Of a DNA stretch of 64,000 bases, positions 17,652-26,949 are shown piece by piece. The DNA is from Hymenobacter setariae (lineage in GTDB: Bacteria; Bacteroidota; Bacteroidia; Cytophagales; Hymenobacteraceae). The stretch covers positions 788,129 through 852,128 of the forward strand of contig NZ_VMRJ01000001.1 of NCBI RefSeq assembly GCF_007713685.1, given 5' to 3'. Below the pieces are notes generated by a model. It saw nothing but the letters and a program-made list of their open reading frames with translations, did not search any database and had not been told where the DNA came from. Numbering within the stretch: position 1 is the stretch's first letter; every line of letters starts with the position of its first letter. The position numbers and the translations under genes were made by a program.

Positions 17652-20129
17652 CTACAACGCGTAGCCCAGCGTGAGCAGAAAATTGCGCGGCGCGCCCGGA
17701 AACAAGCGGATGTAGTCGTAGCCCCCGACCCAGTAAGTGCGGCCGGCTAAGTTGTTAGCGTTGAGCTGCATCGTGACGCGACCGGTGCGGTAGTAGAGCG
17801 CCGCATTGAGCAAGAAATAGCTCGGAATGGTCTGGGTTGTGTTGAGCGAGAGCGTGCGCACCGTGGCTAGGTTTGAGCCGAAACCGATACCTAGGCCACG
17901 CAGCGCGCCCCGGTCGAGGGTGTAGCGCGTCCAGAGGTTGGCAAGGTGGCGGGGGGCGTTGGGCTTTTGCGCACCCACCTCGGCGGCCACCGGGCTCTCG
18001 GTAATGCTGGCTTCGTTGTAGGCGTAGGAGGCCGTTACGCTCCAATTCAGCGAGAGCTGACCTAGGACGTCAAATTCGAGACCTTTTGATTCCTCCGCGC
18101 CTACCTGGCGCAGTAGGTCAGGCTGGCTGGCGTCGTTGGCATTGTAAAGCACGTTGGTTTGGCGAATGCGGTAGGCGGCGGCCGTGATACTGAGCCGATC
18201 TTGCAGCCAGCTCGACTTGCCGCCCACTTCCAGCATATTGCTTCTCAACGGGTTGAAGGGGCCGCCCGCGTTGGGATTAGCGATGGTGGCCGCCGTTTGG
18301 GGGTTGTAGCCCTGCACGTAGGTACCGTATAGGTTCACGTGCTCGTTGAGGGTGAACACCAGCCCGGCGCGGGGCAGCAGGGCGTGCTGGTTCACCTTGG
18401 TTTCGGCGGCCGTTTTGTAGCCCACTAGGTCGGTGTAGCGCTCGTAGCGCAAACCCAGTAGCGCCTGAACGCGACCTAGGCGCAGTTGGTCCTGCACGTA
18501 GCCGGCGTGTAGGTTGTAGTAGGTGGGGTCGAAGGAACGGGGCGTGAAAAAGAGCTTGCTATCATCCTGCATGCGCTGCGAGCCTAGCACGTCGGTGAGG
18601 TCGAAGTGCGGCACGTTGGGCACGGGGTTGCCGCTGGCGTCGAGCAGGTAGCGGGTGCGGTTGGCGGGCACGTAGGTGGCGATGGCGGCCGTGTTGGCAG
18701 CGTTGCGGTAGCCAGCGGCCGTAAGCTGCGAGGCGCCGGGCGGCAGGGTTTCGCTGCCGTAGTCGTAGCCCAGCACGAGGCGGTGGGCCACCGGCCCGGT
18801 TTGCAGGTCGTAGTTGACGAAGGCCGACAGGTTGTCGATGTAGCGGCGGCGCTTGCGGGCGAAAACCTGCATGGCCACCTTACTGTCAATGTCTTGCCCC
18901 GCTGCGTTTTGGGCGTAGGCATTGGCGCTGCGGTGCTCGTAGAGGTCTTCTGCGTAGCCAGTTTTGATGTAAGAAAGGTTGCCCGTGAGGCCTTTCGTAA
19001 ACTGGTGGCTCAAAGAACCGGTTACGTTGTAGGTCTGCTCGTTGAGGTAGTCGTTGCCGGTGGCCAGCGACTGCGACGTGGGGGTCGAATACAGGTCGTT
19101 TTTATAGGTCGCCTGGCCGCGGTCGAGGCGGCTGTTCGAGTTGTTGTACACAATATCGACGTTGAGTCGGGTGCGCGGCGAGGGCAAAAACGAGAAGGAC
19201 GGCGCAATGACCAAGTTGCGGTCAAACTGTAAATCGCGGAACGACTGCGCGTCCTCGTACCCTAGGTTGAGGCGGTAGAGCAGCGTGCTGTCCTTGCTCA
19301 TGGGACCGGTAAAATCGGCCAGCGCTCGGAAGTTTTGGAAGCTGCCCAGCGATACACTCAGCGACTTGCGGTTCTCATTCAAGGGCTTCTTGGTCACGCG
19401 GTTGAGCACGCCACCGGGGCTGGCGTTGCCGAACAGCGCCGACGATGGACCTTTCAGCACTTCTACCCGCTCGAGGTAGTTGGCCAGCGGCTGCTTCCAG
19501 AAGCCGGTGCTGGTGCGCAAGCCATTCAGCAGCTGCGTATTGCTCTGCCCATTCACCCGGAAGCCGCGAATCACGATGTCGTCGTAGAACGTGAACTGGG
19601 TGACGCCGCTAAAGTTCTTCACTACCTCGCCTACCCGCATCAAACCCTGGTCGGCAATAAGCTCCTTGCTGGCGTAGGACACGGACTGCGGCAGGTCTTT
19701 AATCTCGGTTTCCGACTTGCTACCTAGGAAGGTGGCCTTGGTACGGTAGGTAGTTTCCTTACGGCCCAGCACCTCGACTTGCTGCAAGGCCTGGTGGGCG
19801 TTTTGCAGGGTAGCGGGCAGACGCAGGCCGTGAATGGCGGGCAGCGTGAGCGTGCGGCGTTGGGCTTCGAAGCCCACATAAGTCAGGCGAATGGTGTAGT
19901 GTTGGCCTGCGACTAATTGCAGCTCGTAGCGGCCTTCGGCGTCGGTGGTGGTACCTAGGGTAGTGCCCTCCACTACCACGCTCACGCCGGGCAGCACTGC
20001 GCCAGCGGCATCTTTTACCTGGCCTTGCAGTGTACCAGCGGGCAGGCTCTCAGCTGCTTGTATTTGCTGTCCCCAGGTAACGTAACAGCAGAAAACGAAG
20101 AGAAAGAACGTACAGAAAAAGTGCCGCAT
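17652..20129 (-). CDS. TonB-dependent siderophore-type outer-membrane receptor
   Basis: 825 residues: signal peptide (cleavage near TWGQ), carboxypeptidase-like regulatory beta domain (LQGQVKDAAGAVLPGVSVVV), then a FhuE/FoxA-like plug (IKDLPQSVSYASKELIADQG, FYDDIVIRGFRVNG, LERVEVLKGPSSALFGNASP) and a 22-strand barrel ending in the typical aromatic C terminus (NFLLTLGYAL). Unlike the SusC genes it lacks a SusD partner, which fits ferric-siderophore uptake. A near-consensus promoter sits 29 bases upstream. No adjacent siderophore synthesis genes. Confidence 0.92.
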   Translation of the reverse strand: MRHFFCTFFLFVFCCYVTWGQQIQAAESLPAGTLQGQVKDAAGAVLPGVSVVVEGTTLGTTTDAEGRYELQLVAGQHYTIRLTYVGFEAQRRTLTLPAIHGLRLPATLQNAHQALQQVEVLGRKETTYRTKATFLGSKSETEIKDLPQSVSYASKELIADQGLMRVGEVVKNFSGVTQFTFYDDIVIRGFRVNGQSNTQLLNGLRTSTGFWKQPLANYLERVEVLKGPSSALFGNASPGGVLNRVTKKPLNENRKSLSVSLGSFQNFRALADFTGPMSKDSTLLYRLNLGYEDAQSFRDLQFDRNLVIAPSFSFLPSPRTRLNVDIVYNNSNSRLDRGQATYKNDLYSTPTSQSLATGNDYLNEQTYNVTGSLSHQFTKGLTGNLSYIKTGYAEDLYEHRSANAYAQNAAGQDIDSKVAMQVFARKRRRYIDNLSAFVNYDLQTGPVAHRLVLGYDYGSETLPPGASQLTAAGYRNAANTAAIATYVPANRTRYLLDASGNPVPNVPHFDLTDVLGSQRMQDDSKLFFTPRSFDPTYYNLHAGYVQDQLRLGRVQALLGLRYERYTDLVGYKTAAETKVNQHALLPRAGLVFTLNEHVNLYGTYVQGYNPQTAATIANPNAGGPFNPLRSNMLEVGGKSSWLQDRLSITAAAYRIRQTNVLYNANDASQPDLLRQVGAEESKGLEFDVLGQLSLNWSVTASYAYNEASITESPVAAEVGAQKPNAPRHLANLWTRYTLDRGALRGLGIGFGSNLATVRTLSLNTTQTIPSYFLLNAALYYRTGRVTMQLNANNLAGRTYWVGGYDYIRLFPGAPRNFLLTLGYAL

Positions 20130-20157
20130 GCCTTATTTAGAATGATTAAAAACAAGG

Positions 20158-20187
20158 CAAAGGTATTCGGACCGTCTACGAAAGCAA
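20158..20187 (-). promoter_or_regulatory. Bacteroidota-type promoter for the siderophore receptor
   Basis: On the minus strand: TTG (20187-20185), exactly 19 nt, then TACCTTTG (20165-20158), a perfect match to the TAnnTTTG -7 element. Transcription would begin near 20151, giving a leader of roughly 20 bases before the ATG at 20129. Confidence 0.75.
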
Positions 20188-20335
20188 GCAAATGGGTAAA
20201 AGAATAGTACCACGAGCACTGGCAGCAGCGCCTAGGCTATAAGCTGGAGCACTCAGAATGATTAACTTATCTGTGGTCAAAATTTTACCCCTACCCCACT
20301 CACCAAGCCGCCTTCCGCAACCACCCGGCCCGAAA

Positions 20336-20370
20336 GCAAAAAGCGGCCGCCCTAAGTAGGGCGGCCGCTT
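20336..20370 (-). terminator. Intrinsic terminator of the SnoaL-like gene
   Basis: GC-rich 12-bp stem (agcggccgccct / agggcggccgct) with a four-base loop; on the minus strand it is followed by TTTTTGC. It lies 60 bases downstream of the gene ending at 20431. Confidence 0.82.
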
Positions 20371-20430
20371 CACTAGCTGCTGTTGCTAAGCATAATGGCT
20401 CTGAGCTATCCTACGCAGGCCGGCGCTTAG

Positions 20431-20880
20431 CTACTTCACGGCAACAATGCTGGCTTGCCGGGCGGTGAGCCGCCAGCCCGCTTTCGTTTTCAGCCAAACG
20501 TCGGTGTACTGCCGGGTTTCTACTTTGCCGGCAAACTGCGTGGCCCGCTGCGGCGTCACAGTTTCATGCCCCATAGCAATGGCTAGGTTGTCAACAAGTG
20601 TCACGCGCTCCACTACACGCTCGACCGTCGAGTAGTCGAGCTGGCCCCTGCGCATAAAGGCGAGAATTTGGGGCCGCGTCACGATTTGATTGTAGGGGTT
20701 GTTGACCACGAACTCGTGGTGCCAGAGCTGGCGCAGGGCCAGGGTATCGCCCCGCTGCACGGTGGTGATTTCGAGTGCTTCGAGCCGCCGGATGTCGGCT
20801 TCGACGGAGCGTTGGGTTTGGGCCCACGCGGGGGCCGCGCAAACGAGCAGGGCAATGCCCAAGCCGAAAAGCTGCTTCAT
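20431..20880 (-). CDS. Exported SnoaL/DUF4440-like small protein
   Basis: 149 residues with a signal peptide (LLVCAAPAWAQ). The sequence VEADIRRLEALEITTVQRGD followed by LRQLWHHEFVVNNPYNQIV fits the NTF2/SnoaL-like cone fold used by DUF4440 proteins, whose roles vary widely. No catalytic residues can be assigned. Monocistronic by appearance, with its own terminator. Confidence 0.75.
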   Translation of the reverse strand: MKQLFGLGIALLVCAAPAWAQTQRSVEADIRRLEALEITTVQRGDTLALRQLWHHEFVVNNPYNQIVTRPQILAFMRRGQLDYSTVERVVERVTLVDNLAIAMGHETVTPQRATQFAGKVETRQYTDVWLKTKAGWRLTARQASIVAVK

Positions 20881-20963
20881 GGAACGTGCGGAAAAGGGTG
20901 GTGGAATACTAGCCCAAACCTACCCACCAGCCGCACCGGGGTAGTGGTAAAAAATCCGCATTC

Positions 20964-21797
20964 TTAGCCCCCCAGGCGCGCCAGCCGGTCGGGGGCCTGC
21001 GCCTGGGCCAGCAATAAGGCGGGCGGGGTAGCGTGGGCAAACTGCCGAAAGTCTTTCCCTAGGTGCTGGTAATCGTAATAGCCGCAGGCCACGGCCACGT
21101 GCAGCCAGTCTAGCTCTGGGTGGGCGTGCTTGAGGGCGTGGGCACGGCTGAAGCGAGCGATGCGCGCATACAGCTTGGGACTCACGCCGAGCTGCTGCAC
21201 AAACCGCCGCTCTAGCTGGCTCACCGAGAGGCAAGCCTCCTGGGCCAATTGGTCGAGGGAGTAGCGGTGGGGAGCGGCCGCCAATGCGCGTAGGGCGCGG
21301 TCGAAGGGCTCAAACGTGATGCGCAGCCGCTGAACCCGCCGCCAGAGATACGCCTCGACTTGCGCCAGGATAGCTGCGTAGGTGGGGGCATTAACGAGCT
21401 GCTCCTGCACCTGGCGGATTTCGGCCGCCAGCACCGCTTCTGCATCAATGCGCGCGTTGGTAAACTCGGGCAGGGGCAGGCGCAGAAACTTGGTCAGCAC
21501 CCCGGGCTGAAACTGCACGGACAGCATCCGGAAGGGGGAGCCACTGTAGAAGTCGAACCGGGTAGACTGGATGCCATTGAGCGCGATGGGCGCGTACACG
21601 GTGCGCGTGCCCGAGTCGAGGTGGCTGGCCGTTACGTGCCCGTGTAGGTAGAACACCAGGCACTGCTCGGTATTGGCCGCCAGGGCTTTCACCGGCACCA
21701 CCTCGCCGGGCCCGGCCACTACATCTAGCAACAGCAGCTCCCGGATGAAAGGCCGCAGATGCACGGAAGGAAGACAGGTATGATAGTAGACATCCAT
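20964..21797 (-). CDS. AraC-family transcriptional regulator
   Basis: About 277 residues from the ATG at 21797 (a TTG 12 bases upstream is the alternative). The N-terminal half has a cupin-like sensor (EQCLVFYLHGHVTASHL) of the kind seen in DUF6597-containing regulators. The C-terminal AraC domain has two helix-turn-helices (SLDQLAQEACLSVSQLERRF and VACGYYDYQHLGKDFRQF). Targets are unknown; neither neighbour carries an obvious linked operator. Confidence 0.88.
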   Translation of the reverse strand: MDVYYHTCLPSVHLRPFIRELLLLDVVAGPGEVVPVKALAANTEQCLVFYLHGHVTASHLDSGTRTVYAPIALNGIQSTRFDFYSGSPFRMLSVQFQPGVLTKFLRLPLPEFTNARIDAEAVLAAEIRQVQEQLVNAPTYAAILAQVEAYLWRRVQRLRITFEPFDRALRALAAAPHRYSLDQLAQEACLSVSQLERRFVQQLGVSPKLYARIARFSRAHALKHAHPELDWLHVAVACGYYDYQHLGKDFRQFAHATPPALLLAQAQAPDRLARLGG

Positions 21798-21940
21798 CAC
21801 TGCTGGCAAGGTGCCTATCTGCTGCCCGCGCTTCTTGCCGTAAGGGAAGATACGTAAAAGATTTTGCGTTAGCGGTAGCGTTAAGGACTCGCGAGCACGC
21901 TCCCAACCGAGTCACCTCCTACCAAGAGCATGTATAGAAC

Positions 21941-22037
21941 TGAAAAACGGTCAGGCTGAGTTTGCCGAAGCATCTTTATCGCCCCGTTGCAAGAAGCGGC
22001 AGAGATACCTGGACAAGCTCAGCCTAACCGTTTTTCA
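21941..22037. repeat. Inverted repeat with 20-nt arms between susD and an AraC gene
   Basis: Arms 21941-21960 (tgaaaaacggtcaggctgag) and 22018-22037 pair with one mismatch; the 57-nt interior contains the gaagcatct core seen in the repeats at 49227 and 52754. It lies just after the stop of susD at 22063 and could end or process its message. Confidence 0.8.
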
Positions 22038-22062
22038 AATTCTCAAACTCCCAGATACCCCC

Positions 22063-23568
22063 CTAGTAGCCGGCGTTTTGGTCATACAAGCCGGGGGCGG
22101 CGCTCAACTCATTCTGGGGCACGGGGTAAAGCAGCAGGTTGGCCGTGATGGGGCGGGTGATTTTGGCGCTCACATCGTCTTTAAGCGCCCAGGCGTTCAT
22201 CACGTCTAGGGCTAGACCTGAGCGCACGAGGTCGTTCCAGCGCAGGTTTTCGCCGGCAAACTCGCGGCGGCGCTCCTCCATGAGGCTAGCCAGCGTGAGG
22301 CCAGTGAGGGCGGGCTGGGCAGCGCGCGTGCGGATGGGCGCAAGCAGGGTAGCCGCATCGGTGGCCGAGCCACCTACGCCGCGCACCTGGCATTCGGCCT
22401 TCATCATCAAGATGTCGGCGTAGCGCATCACGATGAAGTTGATGGGCCAGTCGCCCCGGCCCGTGCCGCGGCCGGTGGCACTGAAATACTTCTTGTAAAA
22501 CGGCCGGATTTCGGTGATACCCGCCTGGGTATAGCCCGTCGTTAGAATGTTGAATGTCTTGCGGGTATCGGTAGTGGCGTAGGAGGTATTTACCAAGTCA
22601 TTAGAGCAAGGTTTAATCTCGACCGAGCCGGCCCCGAACGGCAGGCCGCTAAACGTGTAGTAGGAGTCTGGAATCACGACGTTGGGAAACGACCCACCCA
22701 GGCCCAGCGACGCATTCGAGATATACTGAATGTCCCACAGCACCTCGGCGTTGTTCTCATTGTTGTACGCGAACACGTTGGCGTAGCTCGGCAGCACCGA
22801 GTAGCGCCCGCTGTTGATGATGTCATTGAGCAGTGGTAGGGCTTTGTCGTACTCTTTGCTGTCTAGGCCGGGGCCGTTGATGCCATAGGTGGGGCCCGAG
22901 CGCGTGAGGTAGGTGAGCGCCAGCAGGCCTTCAGCGGCGTACTTGGTGGGCCGTCCTAGGTTGGCCGCGGTGTAGGTGGTGGGCAGGTTGGCAACGGCCG
23001 TTTGCAGGTCACTGATAATGAGTTCGTACACTTTCGTTACCTCGCTGCGGGGCGTGGAGGCCACTTCTTGCGGGCCTAGGGCCTTGTCTAGCACTGGCAC
23101 TTTGCCAAACTTGCGCACCAAGTCGAGGTACATGAAAGCGCGCAAGAACTTGGCCTCGCCCTCGTAGCGGGTACGCAGCGAGCCAGTGACGGCACCATTG
23201 GTGGCCAGCTGGTCGAGCAGGGTATTGGCCCGGAAGATGGTCAGGTAGTCCGAAGTCCACGCGTCGGCCACGTAGGGGTTGATGACCAGCAGCGAGGCCG
23301 AGAAATTGTTGATGGGGTCCCAGTCGCGCGAGCCAATAGCGCTGATAGCGTACATGTTATCCGAGCGCGCCTCCGACAAAATCACTTCCCGGTCGGGGTA
23401 GCCGCGTAGGGTGTTGTACACGGCCGTCATGGCCTGGTCGAAGTCGGTAGCGGTTTTGTAAAACGTATCTACCGACCCGTTGGAGATAGGAACTTGGTCG
23501 AGGTCTTTTTCGCAGCCGCCCAGTGCGAGGCTGCACGCGGCCGTAATGAGTAAGAATAAGCGCTTCAT
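22063..23568 (-). CDS. SusD/RagB-family lipoprotein (pectin-linked pair)
   Basis: 501 residues; lipobox SLALGGCEKD predicts a lipidated cysteine near residue 19. SusD signatures: YEGEAKFLRAFMYLDLVRKF and the C-terminal RRREFAGENLRWNDLVRSGL. Begins 8 bases after the SusC stop, so translationally linked. Being downstream of regulon element B, it is predicted to bind rhamnogalacturonan oligosaccharides at the cell surface. Confidence 0.94.
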   Translation of the reverse strand: MKRLFLLITAACSLALGGCEKDLDQVPISNGSVDTFYKTATDFDQAMTAVYNTLRGYPDREVILSEARSDNMYAISAIGSRDWDPINNFSASLLVINPYVADAWTSDYLTIFRANTLLDQLATNGAVTGSLRTRYEGEAKFLRAFMYLDLVRKFGKVPVLDKALGPQEVASTPRSEVTKVYELIISDLQTAVANLPTTYTAANLGRPTKYAAEGLLALTYLTRSGPTYGINGPGLDSKEYDKALPLLNDIINSGRYSVLPSYANVFAYNNENNAEVLWDIQYISNASLGLGGSFPNVVIPDSYYTFSGLPFGAGSVEIKPCSNDLVNTSYATTDTRKTFNILTTGYTQAGITEIRPFYKKYFSATGRGTGRGDWPINFIVMRYADILMMKAECQVRGVGGSATDAATLLAPIRTRAAQPALTGLTLASLMEERRREFAGENLRWNDLVRSGLALDVMNAWALKDDVSAKITRPITANLLLYPVPQNELSAAPGLYDQNAGY

Positions 23569-23576
23569 GGGAATTC

Positions 23577-26500
23577 TTAGAAAGAGAGGTTGAGGCCCAG
23601 CACCAGCGACTTAGCCAGCGGCAGCCCGCCGTAGTCGGAGCCCGACACGAAGTTGCCGGTGTTGCTGGTGTTCACGGCGTCGGGGTTCAGGCCGCCGTAG
23701 TAGTTGTCGTGGCCAAAGAAGTTTTCGGCCGTCACGTAGAGGCGGGCGCCCTGTGCGACGCGCTTATTGATGAGGCGCCCTAGGTCGTAGCCCAGCGTGA
23801 TGGTGCGCACCCGGAAGTAATCGGACGAGTACAGCCAGTCGGTGTTGCGGATGAAGCCGAAGCTGCCGGTGGCTTTGCCCTTCACGCCGTCGCCGGGGTT
23901 GTCGGCCGAAAACCAGCGGTCGCGCACGCGCCCTAGGGCGTTCTCCTTATAGCCCACGCTGGTGCGGTCGATGGCGCGGCCCAGGGTTGAGTAAATTTTG
24001 CCGCCGTTCTGACCCTGCACCAAGAAGCTCAGGTCGAAGCCTTTGTAGCGCAGCGTGTTGGTGATGCCCCAGGTGTATTTGGGGTTGGGCTGGCCCACCA
24101 CCTGGCGGTCTTTGCTGTCGATTACACCGTCGCCGTTGTAGTCTTCGTAGCGGGGGTCGCCGGCGGTTTGGGCGCCGAAGCGGGCTACCCCCCCATCGAC
24201 GTCAGCTTGGGTCAGAATGCCGGTTTGCTTCACCACAAAGAAGCTGTACACGGGCAGGCCCACTTGCAAGATGTTGCTGGGCGTGTCGAGGCCGTTGGGC
24301 ACCTCGATGGTGGCATCGCCGGGCCCTAGGTGCACTACTTTGTTCTGGTTGTGGCTCAGGTTGAACGAGGTATTCCAGGAGAACTCGCCTTGTAGGTTGC
24401 GCGACGATACTTCCAGTTCCCAGCCCTTGTTCTGCACCTCGCCGATGTTGGTGAGGTAGTTAGTGTAGCCCGAGCCCGAGGGCACTGGCACGTTCAGGAG
24501 CAGGTCTTGGCTGGTTTTGGTGTAGTAGTCGGCCGAGGCCGTGATGCGGTTCTGGAACAAGCCAAAGTCCACCCCGAAGTCTACGGTGCGGTTGCGCTCC
24601 CATTTCAGCAGCTCATTGGCGGCGCGGTTGGGGGCTTGGCCGGTGGCTTGCGCGCCCGCGTTGCCGCCGAAAACGTAGTTGTAGAAGCCTAGGGTGGCAA
24701 TGCTGCTGTAGTCACCGATGTTGTTGTTGCCCGAGTAGCCGAGGCTGGCCCGCAGCTTCAGGTCGCTGAGGGTGTTGTTAATCGGCTCCATAAACTTCTC
24801 TTGCGAGATGCGCCAGCCCGCCGACACGGCCGGGAAGATGCCCGAGCGGCTATCGGCGCCGAAGCGCGACGAGCCATCGCGACGGATGCTGGCCGAGAGC
24901 AGGTACTTGCCATCGAAGCCGTATTGCACGCGGCCGAAGTACGAGAGCAACACGTTCTGCGTCTCCGTATTAGCCGACGACACCACGATGGCCGCAGCTC
25001 CGTTCAGGGTCGTCACGGAGTTGTTGATATACCCGCCCGACGAGGCCAAGCTGGCGTCGTTTTCGAGCTTCGAGAAGTTGTACGACTGGCCCACCAGCAC
25101 CGTGAAGTCGCTCTTGCCCACCACCTTGCTATAGGTGGCAGTGTTCTCGTTGGTGAAGGTGCGGCGGTGGTAGGCACTGTACGAGCCCGACGCTAGCGAC
25201 GTAGTGAGGGTGCGAGTAGGCGGCGAAAACGACTTCGAGGTCACGTCGCTGTTGTCGAGGTTCAGCGTCGAGCGGATGCGCAGGCCGTTGATGGGCTGGT
25301 ACTCGGCGTAGGCGGTACCTAGGGTCCGAAAATTGCGGCTATCGCCTTGATACGCTTTAATAACGGCAATGGGGCTGGCCGTGCTCACGCCCCAGCGGTA
25401 GGCCTCATTTTTGCCATAGGCGGTGTTTACGCCCGCGGTGTCTTCCACCACCGGCGTTTCGGACAGCAGTTGGTGAAAGCGATTGTCCTTGCCCTCGATG
25501 CCGGGGTCGACGGAGATGGAGTACGTCGGCGTCAAGTTCAGGCCAAACTTGAACTTGTCGTTGGCTTTCACTTCCACGTTGGCACGGGCCGAGTAGCGCT
25601 TGTAGTCGGTGCCGATGGCGAAACCCTGCTGCCGGTTATAGTTGCCCGACACGTAGTAGTTGACATTAGGCGTCGAGCCAGCGGCGCTCACCTGGTAGTT
25701 CTGGGTGCCGCCGGTGCGGTACAGCTGGTCTTGCCAGTCGATGTACTGCAGGCCGGGGTGGCCCTCCTGCGCCCAGCGGTCGTCCAGCATCAGGTCAGGG
25801 TTCACGTTGTTGCCGGTGAGGCCCAGAATCTGGCGGCGCTGCGCGGTGGTTTGGCTGGCCGTGCGGCCGGCGCCCGACTTTACCCAGTTGTTATTGATGA
25901 TTTCGGTGGCGCGCGCCGTCCACTCGTCGCCGCTCAGCAAGTCCAGTTTTTTGGCCGCCCGCGAAATACCCGCAAAGGCATTGACGCTGATTTGGGCCTT
26001 GCCGTTCTTGCCGCGCTTGGTAGTGATGAGCACCACGCCATTGGCGGCCCGCGAGCCGTAGATGGCGGCCGCGGCGGCATCTTTCAGTACCTCAATGTTC
26101 TCAATGTCATTGGGGTTGATGTTATCGAGCGGGTTGCCGGTCGAGTAACGGCCGCCACCGTTGGGCGCGGCTTGGTCGAGCGGAAAGCCGTCGATAACGT
26201 ACAGCGGCTCGCTGCCCGCCGTGATGGAGCCCGCGCCCCGCACCCGCACCGAAAAGGCGCGGCCCGGAATGCCCGAGGTTTGCTGCACCTGCACGCCCGC
26301 CAGCTGGCCCACCAGCGCCTGGTCGACGCGCGTGATGGGGCGCTCTTCGAGCTTTTCGGCGTTGAAGGTGGCAATGGCGCCCGTAATGTCGCCGCGCTTC
26401 TGGGTGCCGTAGCCCACTACTACCACGTCGTCGAGGCTTTTGGTGTCCTCGCTCAGCTTCACGTTGATAGCGCCCGGGCCGGTGAAATTGTGCTCTTGGG

Positions 26501-26792
26501 TAGTGTAGCCAATAAAGCTAAAAATGAGCGTACCCGCTTTATCGGGGGCATTCAGTGAGAAGCTGCCGTCGGGGCCCGAAGTGGTGCCGCGGGTGGTGCC
26601 CTTCAGCACCACCGTCACACCGGGCAGGCCGCCGCCCTTGGCATCCGTCACGCGGCCGGTCAGCTGCCAGTCGGCCACAGCGCGGGGGTGAGAGGCGTGG
26701 GCCAGGGCAGCCACCGGAGCCACGCCCGTGAGCAGCACCGGCAGGCAGCAGGCCAGTAGCCGGCGGCGGGGCCAAGCGTATTGTTTCATCAT
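23577..26792 (-). CDS. SusC/RagA-family TonB-dependent transporter (pectin-linked pair)
   Basis: About 1071 residues from MMKQYAWPRRRLL (ATG 26792 or 26789). Signal peptide, carboxypeptidase-like domain (LTGRVTDAKGGGLPGVTVVL), plug (LDDVVVVGYGTQKRGDITGA, PLYVVI-type DGFPL, IEVLKDAAAAAIYGSRAANG) and barrel. There is no STN domain, so control is not through FecR, in contrast with the transporter at 12240. The regulon element at 26887-26905 lies about 95 bases upstream and is followed at 18 nt by a good -7 box. Predicted importer of rhamnogalacturonan fragments. Confidence 0.93.
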   Translation of the reverse strand: MMKQYAWPRRRLLACCLPVLLTGVAPVAALAHASHPRAVADWQLTGRVTDAKGGGLPGVTVVLKGTTRGTTSGPDGSFSLNAPDKAGTLIFSFIGYTTQEHNFTGPGAINVKLSEDTKSLDDVVVVGYGTQKRGDITGAIATFNAEKLEERPITRVDQALVGQLAGVQVQQTSGIPGRAFSVRVRGAGSITAGSEPLYVIDGFPLDQAAPNGGGRYSTGNPLDNINPNDIENIEVLKDAAAAAIYGSRAANGVVLITTKRGKNGKAQISVNAFAGISRAAKKLDLLSGDEWTARATEIINNNWVKSGAGRTASQTTAQRRQILGLTGNNVNPDLMLDDRWAQEGHPGLQYIDWQDQLYRTGGTQNYQVSAAGSTPNVNYYVSGNYNRQQGFAIGTDYKRYSARANVEVKANDKFKFGLNLTPTYSISVDPGIEGKDNRFHQLLSETPVVEDTAGVNTAYGKNEAYRWGVSTASPIAVIKAYQGDSRNFRTLGTAYAEYQPINGLRIRSTLNLDNSDVTSKSFSPPTRTLTTSLASGSYSAYHRRTFTNENTATYSKVVGKSDFTVLVGQSYNFSKLENDASLASSGGYINNSVTTLNGAAAIVVSSANTETQNVLLSYFGRVQYGFDGKYLLSASIRRDGSSRFGADSRSGIFPAVSAGWRISQEKFMEPINNTLSDLKLRASLGYSGNNNIGDYSSIATLGFYNYVFGGNAGAQATGQAPNRAANELLKWERNRTVDFGVDFGLFQNRITASADYYTKTSQDLLLNVPVPSGSGYTNYLTNIGEVQNKGWELEVSSRNLQGEFSWNTSFNLSHNQNKVVHLGPGDATIEVPNGLDTPSNILQVGLPVYSFFVVKQTGILTQADVDGGVARFGAQTAGDPRYEDYNGDGVIDSKDRQVVGQPNPKYTWGITNTLRYKGFDLSFLVQGQNGGKIYSTLGRAIDRTSVGYKENALGRVRDRWFSADNPGDGVKGKATGSFGFIRNTDWLYSSDYFRVRTITLGYDLGRLINKRVAQGARLYVTAENFFGHDNYYGGLNPDAVNTSNTGNFVSGSDYGGLPLAKSLVLGLNLSF

Positions 26793-26860
26793 GAGTAAAG
26801 GGTGGGGTTTATAAAGACAGAAGGAGAAAGCGAGTGATGAAAAACTCACTGTTTGGTGAC

Positions 26861-26905
26861 CAATATTACCGGCTTGTTTTTCAGACACTCTCCTGTAGAG
26901 TACTG
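26861..26905 (-). promoter_or_regulatory. Regulon element B with -7 box, susC promoter
   Basis: In gene direction: CAGTACTCTA CAGGAGAGT (26905-26887), 18 nt, then TAATATTG (26868-26861), one mismatch from TAnnTTTG. Predicted start of transcription is about 60 bases before the SusC ATG. Confidence 0.7.
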
Positions 26906-26949
26906 GCTATCGCTATTTTTAAACCCTGCTAACTACCCAGGGAATTGCG

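Noticed and set aside
18606..19232. 208-codon open frame on the plus strand
   Set aside because: Antisense to the siderophore receptor and of low-complexity GC-driven composition.
25347..26558. 403-codon open frame on the plus strand
   Set aside because: Lies wholly antisense to the second SusC gene, whose protein is clearly real; the frame is a by-product of high GC and lacks any recognisable domain.
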